DNA from: Candidatus Rhodoferax randersensis
GTDB taxonomy: Bacteria; Pseudomonadota; Gammaproteobacteria; Burkholderiales; Burkholderiaceae_C
Direction of reading: 5' to 3'
DNA: 64,000 bases
Assembly: GCA_016718155.1 (NCBI GenBank)
Contig: JADKEH010000014.1
Coordinates: forward strand, 1 to 64,000
Below the pieces are notes generated by a model. The model worked only from the letters and a program-made list of their open reading frames with translations, searched no databases and was not told where the DNA came from. The translations under genes were made by a program, and so were the position numbers. Of this stretch, positions 59,283-64,000 are shown piece after piece. Position 1 is the stretch's first letter. Every line of letters begins with the position of its first letter.

Positions 59283-59873
59283 CTACTCGTCGTCTTCCTT
59301 CATGCCCTTGGGCTTGTTGTGAGAAATTCCTTTGTGACAATCGATACAGGTCTTCTTCTCGTCCTGGGCGATCTTGTGCATTTTGGCACCACGCAGTTTC
59401 TGCTTTTCGGTGTCCATGCCCTCGAAACTGTGGCAGTTGCGACACTCACGCGAATCCACCGCCTTCATGCGCGCCCACTCGTGTTCTGCCAGACGCAGGC
59501 GATTGGCCTCGAATTTTTCCTTGGTGTCGATGGTGCCCATCAACTTGCCCCACAACTCGGCACTCGCCTGAATCTTGCGGACCATCTTGTGGCCCCACTC
59601 CTTGGGCACATGGCAATCTGAACAGGTGGCCCGCACGCCAGTGCGGTTGCTGTAGTGAATGGTTTTCTTGTACTCCTGGTACACGTTGTCACGCATCTCA
59701 TGGCAAGAGATGCAGAACTCCATCGTATTGGTCGCTTCCATGGCTGTATTGAAACCGCCCCAAAAGAAGACACCCGAAAAAAAACCAACCGTGAGCAATC
59801 CCAACAGTGAGTACTTTGTGCTTGGTTTTCTCAGTGCCGCCCAAAGGCCCGCAATCTTTCCAGCCATTACCAT
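59283..59873 (-). CDS. NapC/NirT-family tetrahaem cytochrome c
   Basis: 196 residues: one N-terminal membrane helix (about 22-42), then four haem motifs: CISCH (54), CSDCH (84), CRNCH (144) and CIDCH (176). NapC/NirT proteins take electrons from quinol and give them to periplasmic reductases; next to nirS the NirT role is the natural assignment. An ATG at 59867 is an alternative start. About 85 bases downstream of nirS copy 2. Confidence 0.92.
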   Translation of the reverse strand: MVMAGKIAGLWAALRKPSTKYSLLGLLTVGFFSGVFFWGGFNTAMEATNTMEFCISCHEMRDNVYQEYKKTIHYSNRTGVRATCSDCHVPKEWGHKMVRKIQASAELWGKLMGTIDTKEKFEANRLRLAEHEWARMKAVDSRECRNCHSFEGMDTEKQKLRGAKMHKIAQDEKKTCIDCHKGISHNKPKGMKEDDE

Positions 59874-59959
59874 TCTCCAAACGTTTTAGATAGTTCTTGC
59901 TACGGCAAAAGAAGAAGGGCTGGTGCCCCTCTTCCTTGCCGTCAGCTCTCGACTGCAGA

Positions 59960-61645
59960 TCAGTAGATATCGTGCTGCGTGTTGTAGACGTTGAACTTGC
60001 CGGTTGGGGTGATCATTTTCGGATCGGTGATCACCTTCTTCACTGCCAGCGTCTTGTCATCGTAGACCACGATGGCGGACTGGTCGGTCTTGCCACCCCA
60101 CAAGGAGATCCACACTTCGGTGCCATCCGCACTGTACTCGGGGTGAACCGCGCGACGGGTAGCCTTGGTGACCGGCAGACCGGAGTCTTTGGCCACGTTG
60201 ATGGTCTTGAATGGCTTGGACAGATCGCCCATCTTCCACACCGACACCGACTCAGCCGTTTCCTTATCCGAGTTCTGCGCCGAGTCCGCCCACAGGTGAG
60301 TCGACTTGGGGTGCGTCTTCACGAACAGGTTGCCCGGCACGTGTTTGACTTCCTGCACCACTTTCCAGTTGAATTCCTTGAACTTGGCGTACTTCTTGTC
60401 CTCCGACGGCGTGCTGATCAGCGTCACCACGTCAGCGCCCAAGTGGCCGGTCGCCCAGACGGGGCCAAACTTCGGATGAACGAAGTTCGCGCCACGGCCT
60501 GGGTGGGGGATCTTGGCCGTATCAACCAGGGCAGCCAGCTTGCCTGTCTTCAGGTCCACCGCTGCGATCTTGTTGGACGCGTTGGCCGCGACCAAGAAGT
60601 AACGCTTGGAGGCGTCAAAACCACCGTCGTGCAGGAACTTGGCGGAGCCGATGGTGGTGGTCTTCAGGTTTTCAATATCTGAGTAATCCACCAACAGGAT
60701 CTGGCCGGTTTCCTTGATATTGACCACCCATTCCGGCTTGATCTCGGAGGACACGATCGACGCTACGCGCGGCTCGGGATGGTATTCACCATCAACGGTC
60801 ATGCCGCGGGTGCTCACGACCTTGCGTGGCTTGAGCGTGTCGCCATCCATGATGACGTACTGAGGCGGCCAGTAGGAACCGGCGATCGCGTAGGTGTCTT
60901 CGAATCCCTTGAACTTGGAGGTGTCCACCGAGCGCGCATCAAAGCCAATCTTGACTTCCGCCACCACGCCGGGCTTTTCCATCCACAGGTCAATCAGCGA
61001 CAGGCGCCCATCGCGACCGATCACATACACATAACGACCCGACTTGGACAAGCGCGAGATATGCACGGCGTAGCCAGTCTTGACGATGCTGCGGATATCC
61101 TTGGTGTCGCCATCGATCAGCGCCACTTCGCCGGTATCGCGCAAGGTGACCGAGAACATGTTCTTGAGGTTGAACTTGTTCATCTGCTTGGTCGGGCGGT
61201 CCTTGACGGGAACAAGCACCTTCCAGGAATCCATCGTGTCCTTGAAGCTGTACTCTGGTGGCACATCCGGTGTGTTCTGGATGTATTTGGCCATCAGGGT
61301 CAGTTCTTCCTTGGTCAGAATGTCGTCAAAGTTGACCATGCCGCCGTCGGTACCGTACCCGATAATCTTTTCAAGCCTGGATTGGCCCAGAGCCAGGGTT
61401 CCACCCTCGGTCTTCTTGCCGTCCTTGTCGGTCTTGCTCCAGTGCGGCTCCAGGTTCTTGCCCGTGGCACCTTTGCGCAAGACACCGTGGCAGCCCGCAC
61501 AGCGTTCGAAGTAAATCTTCTTGGCGGCTTCTTTTTCTGCGGCCGTCATCACGGGCACTTCGGGACCCTTGTCCTGCGCCAGGGCAGAAATCGAGAACGC
61601 GGTCAGTATCACTGCCGCCACACTGGAAAGACGCTGAATCTTCAT
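59960..61645 (-). CDS. nirS: Cytochrome cd1 nitrite reductase, copy 2
   Basis: 561 residues; signal peptide to about 24; c domain with CAGCH (Cys49, Cys52, His53); d1 propeller with the same His motifs as copy 1 (TGYAVHISRLS, FLHDGG, HPGRGANFVHPKFGP). Apart from a few loops it follows copy 1 throughout, including the C-terminus NVYNTQHDIY. Too similar to NirS for the NirN or NirF subfamilies. The c domain has a different loop (KTDKDGKKTEGG). First gene of nirS-nirT-cytochrome-cupredoxin. Confidence 0.93.
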   Translation of the reverse strand: MKIQRLSSVAAVILTAFSISALAQDKGPEVPVMTAAEKEAAKKIYFERCAGCHGVLRKGATGKNLEPHWSKTDKDGKKTEGGTLALGQSRLEKIIGYGTDGGMVNFDDILTKEELTLMAKYIQNTPDVPPEYSFKDTMDSWKVLVPVKDRPTKQMNKFNLKNMFSVTLRDTGEVALIDGDTKDIRSIVKTGYAVHISRLSKSGRYVYVIGRDGRLSLIDLWMEKPGVVAEVKIGFDARSVDTSKFKGFEDTYAIAGSYWPPQYVIMDGDTLKPRKVVSTRGMTVDGEYHPEPRVASIVSSEIKPEWVVNIKETGQILLVDYSDIENLKTTTIGSAKFLHDGGFDASKRYFLVAANASNKIAAVDLKTGKLAALVDTAKIPHPGRGANFVHPKFGPVWATGHLGADVVTLISTPSEDKKYAKFKEFNWKVVQEVKHVPGNLFVKTHPKSTHLWADSAQNSDKETAESVSVWKMGDLSKPFKTINVAKDSGLPVTKATRRAVHPEYSADGTEVWISLWGGKTDQSAIVVYDDKTLAVKKVITDPKMITPTGKFNVYNTQHDIY

Positions 61646-61766
61646 AAATTTTCTCCGTTTTTACTTCACAGCCATCCCACCTTCTAGGTGGACATCTCGG
61701 CTCGACGAAGGCTGCAGTTATTCGTTTCGAGCAATTCATTGTCTGCCCGCATCCAGGGTTAACCCT

Positions 61767-61780
61767 TAACCTAGATCAAA
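61767..61780. promoter_or_regulatory. Imperfect Fnr/Dnr-type box before nirS copy 2
   Basis: TTAACCTAGATCAA: right half-site perfect, left half-site differs at two positions. A -41.5 placement gives a minus-strand start near 61732 and an 87-base leader to nirS copy 2. It could also act on the divergent ccm genes. Confidence 0.55.
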
Positions 61781-61987
61781 CATCCGTCAAGATTTTTCTG
61801 AGCACCCATGGCGGACGAATGGACTCAAATAGACTATGTGTCGGGTTAACGAAATTTGACGTTGCTCGTCTATTTTTCTCACTAAATGCCGGGCAAACTG
61901 TCTGCCCAGTGCGCGTTGACTAGCCCGAGCTGGTCGGAGAGGGCCGGTGCCGTAAGATTGGCTCCCCCGGGATTGAGAAACCAAGAA

Positions 61988-62620
61988 TTGAAAAACGAGT
62001 CCACGCTTTCCTTCTCCGAACTCGGGTGCTCCCGCGGTGAACGCCAGCTCTTTCGGGGCGTTAACTGCCGCTTGGAGAGCGGTCGCTGGCTGTATGTTAC
62101 CGGCGCAAATGGTGTAGGCAAGACCAGCTTGCTGCGCATGGTCTGTGGCCTGGCGCCGGTAGACTCGGGCCGAATCCTGTGGAATGACATCCCCATCCAC
62201 GCCCAAAGGGATACCTTCTACGAGGAGCTGTTCTACCTTGGCCACGCCAACGCTCTGCAAGAATCCATGACGGTGATGGAGAATTTGCGCTTCCGCTGCG
62301 CGTTGGCTGGCTTTGGGCTGGACGATGCAGTCGCGCCGGAGGTGCTCGCCCGTTTTGGGTTGAAAGGTCGCCAGAACCAGTTGGTCCGGCATTTGTCGCA
62401 GGGGCTCAAGCGCCGCGTGGCGTTATCGCGCCTGGCTCTGAGCCCGGCGCGTTTATGGGTGCTCGATGAGCCGTTTGTGGCGATGGACGAGGCGGGGGTA
62501 CGGCTGTTGGCCGACCTGATCGCGTCGCACCTGGGCCAAGGGGGACTGGCGGTGTTGACCAGCCATCAGCAAGTTGACATCGGTGCGATCCCGGCCCAGA
62601 TGCTGGAGTTGGGCGCATGA
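61988..62620 (+). CDS. ccmA: Cytochrome c biogenesis ATPase CcmA
   Basis: 210 residues if the start is the TTG at 61988, the usual length for CcmA; an ATG at 61886 gives a 34-residue extension without family resemblance. Walker A VTGANGVGKTSLLRM (about 34-48), signature LSQGLKRRVALSRLAL, Walker B LWVLDEPFVAMDE. ATPase of the CcmABCD complex that frees haem-CcmE. Needed for the many c-type cytochromes nearby. Confidence 0.9.
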   Translation: MKNESTLSFSELGCSRGERQLFRGVNCRLESGRWLYVTGANGVGKTSLLRMVCGLAPVDSGRILWNDIPIHAQRDTFYEELFYLGHANALQESMTVMENLRFRCALAGFGLDDAVAPEVLARFGLKGRQNQLVRHLSQGLKRRVALSRLALSPARLWVLDEPFVAMDEAGVRLLADLIASHLGQGGLAVLTSHQQVDIGAIPAQMLELGA

Positions 62621-63306
62621 GCGCGACCAGACTGGGCCTTGCCGGCGTGCTGATGGCCGTGTTGCGTCGGGAGGTGGCATTGGCCGTGCGTCAAAAGGGC
62701 GAAGTGCTGACGCCGCTGGTGTTTTTCGTCGTCATCGCCAGCCTGTTTCCGCTGGGAATCGGCCCGGAATCCGCCTTGCTGCAGCGCATGGCGCCGGGGG
62801 TGCTGTGGGTCAGCGCGTTGCTGGCGGCGATGCTGTCGCTGCAACGCCTGTTTGCGACCGACTATACCGATGGAAGTCTGGAACAAATGGTGCTGTCGGG
62901 GACGCCGTTAAGTCTGTTGGTGGCGGCCAAGGCCTTCTCCCACTTCTTGCTTTCTGGACTGCCGCTGGTGCTGATGGCCCCGGTGCTGGGCCTGCAGTTT
63001 GGTCTGGACGGTGATGCACTGGGCATCCTGATGCTATCGCTGCTGCTGGGCACACCGACGCTGAGCCTGATTGGCGCCATTGGTGCGGCGCTGACCTTGG
63101 GTGTGCGCGGCGCAGGGGTATTGCTTTCGCTGTTGATCCTGCCACTGTATATTCCCGTGCTGATATTTGGTGCCGGCGCCGTCGAAGCGCACACCACCGG
63201 CTTGGGTGCCAATGGCCACCTCTCCCTGCTGGCCGCACTGCTGGTGTTGTCGGCCTTTTTTGCACCCCTGGCAACGGCCACGGCCTTGAGGATTTCCCTG
63301 GAATGA
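62617..63306 (+). CDS. ccmB: Haem exporter membrane protein CcmB
   Basis: 229 residues, six membrane helices, with the family opening VLRREVALAVRQKGEVLTPLVFF and the segment GIGPESALL. Start overlaps the ccmA stop by 4 bases. Membrane partner of CcmA in the cytochrome c maturation complex. Confidence 0.93.
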   Translation: MSATRLGLAGVLMAVLRREVALAVRQKGEVLTPLVFFVVIASLFPLGIGPESALLQRMAPGVLWVSALLAAMLSLQRLFATDYTDGSLEQMVLSGTPLSLLVAAKAFSHFLLSGLPLVLMAPVLGLQFGLDGDALGILMLSLLLGTPTLSLIGAIGAALTLGVRGAGVLLSLLILPLYIPVLIFGAGAVEAHTTGLGANGHLSLLAALLVLSAFFAPLATATALRISLE

Positions 63307-64000
63307 CAACACCTGTGATTCATTGGTTCAAGTACGCCTCACCGCAGAACTTCTACGCTCTGGCAGGTCGGTTGTGGCCCTGGTTTGCCGCCGCGGCGGC
63401 GGCTCTGCTGGCCATCGGCCTGTGGATTGCGTTCTTCGTGGCGCCGGTCGATGCGCAGCAGGGGCAGGGCTATCGCATCATCTTCGTGCACGTTCCGGCG
63501 TCGCAAATGTCCATGTTCATTTACCTGATCATGGCATTCTGGGCCGGCCTGGGCTTGGCATTCAACACGCGGCTCTCCAGCATGATGGCCTCTGCACTGG
63601 CGCCAACAGGGGCCTTGTTCGCCTTTCTGTCGTTGGTGACCGGGGCACTCTGGGGCAAGCCCATGTGGGGCGCCTGGTGGGTCTGGGATGCCCGGCTAAC
63701 CTCAACTCTGATCCTGCTCTTCCTGTACCTGGGCTTCCTGGCGCTTCAGTCGTCGATTGACGACCCACGACGCGCCGACAAGGCCGGCGCGGTGCTGGCC
63801 CTGGTGGGCGTGGTCAATGTGCCCATCATCTATTTTTCTGTCCAGTGGTGGAACACCCTGCACCAGGGTGCATCGGTGTCACTGACACGTGCGCCCTCGA
63901 TGGCCAGCACCATGCTTTGGGGCATGCTGATCATGGTCGTTGCGTTCTGGATGTACGCCATCGCGGTGGCGCTGGTACGGGTGCGCGCCATCATCCTTGA
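63303..64000 (+). CDS. ccmC: Haem exporter protein CcmC, partial (runs off window)
   Basis: 232 residues visible from ATG 63303, overlapping the ccmB stop. Membrane helices and the haem-binding tryptophan-rich motif WGAWWVWDARLTS, with flanking His in FVHVPASQMS and WWNTLHQGASV, are present. CcmC loads haem onto CcmE. The C-terminus lies beyond the window. Confidence 0.93.
   Translation, partial: MTTPVIHWFKYASPQNFYALAGRLWPWFAAAAAALLAIGLWIAFFVAPVDAQQGQGYRIIFVHVPASQMSMFIYLIMAFWAGLGLAFNTRLSSMMASALAPTGALFAFLSLVTGALWGKPMWGAWWVWDARLTSTLILLFLYLGFLALQSSIDDPRRADKAGAVLALVGVVNVPIIYFSVQWWNTLHQGASVSLTRAPSMASTMLWGMLIMVVAFWMYAIAVALVRVRAIIL

Noticed and set aside
59960..61645. NirN or NirF instead of a second NirS
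   Set aside because: It follows the first NirS through both domains with the same haem d1 histidine segments and C-terminus, closer than expected for NirN or NirF.

Overview
The window is GC-rich DNA from a Gram-negative, respiring bacterium. The protein repertoire (CDP-6-deoxy-glucoseen-reductase-like flavoproteins, an MCE/ABC lipid transporter with an auxiliary lipoprotein, nirS-type denitrification, Crp/Fnr regulators with BON/CsbD stress proteins) suggests a betaproteobacterium of the order Burkholderiales, most like Comamonadaceae. That assignment is an inference from protein character, not a database result.

Layout. 1-6.1 kb: end of a ferritin-like gene, small stress-type proteins (BON, CBS, CsbD) and a minus-strand MCE lipid-transport operon. 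6.1-11.1 kb: a Crp-like regulator, a response regulator with PAS domain and a large multi-PAS hybrid histidine kinase whose first PAS domain is a recent tandem duplication now separated by a one-base frameshift. 11.1-15.5 kb: a tandem AAA+ ATPase (also frameshifted, in a C6 run) followed by small membrane proteins. 15.5-21.7 kb: a decayed integrative element with two broken tyrosine recombinases, a VapBC-like pair, an AbiEi-like/Fic pair, and at the right edge a 3' fragment of a tRNA-Leu(CAA) gene that looks like an attachment site. 21.7-45 kb: mostly core metabolism and signalling: ferredoxin-type reductase, a diguanylate cyclase between two solute-binding proteins, CoA-transferase/hydrolase, ketoacyl synthase, acyl-CoA ligase, a second hybrid kinase, pseudouridine synthase, thiolase and a TonB receptor.

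45-64 kb is the most interesting part: a nitrogen-oxide respiration island. It holds two paralogous cytochrome cd1 nitrite reductases (nirS), a NirT/NapC-type tetrahaem cytochrome, a dihaem cytochrome with a CX3CH motif, a cupredoxin, a small cytochrome c and the start of the ccm cytochrome c maturation operon. Next to it is a haem-copper enzyme with a CuA subunit II but no active-site tyrosine in subunit I, followed by SenC, which matches the sNOR type of nitric oxide reductase. Around it lie two different membrane cytochrome b fusions, one to a 2Fe-2S/flavin NAD(P)H reductase and one to two [4Fe-4S] clusters plus an MvhD-like domain. There is also a divergent haem-copper-oxidase-like protein without the CuB His-His pair, a CtaA-like protein, and two unknown envelope proteins. 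Fnr/Dnr-type boxes (TTGAT-N4-ATCAA or close) precede the sNOR unit, the cytochrome b/ferredoxin fusion and both nirS genes, so the island is probably one anaerobic/NO-responsive regulon. Haem d1 synthesis genes are not in the window.

Several otherwise well-preserved genes are interrupted by single-base indels. Sequencing error is a real alternative to gene decay for those outside the mobile region.
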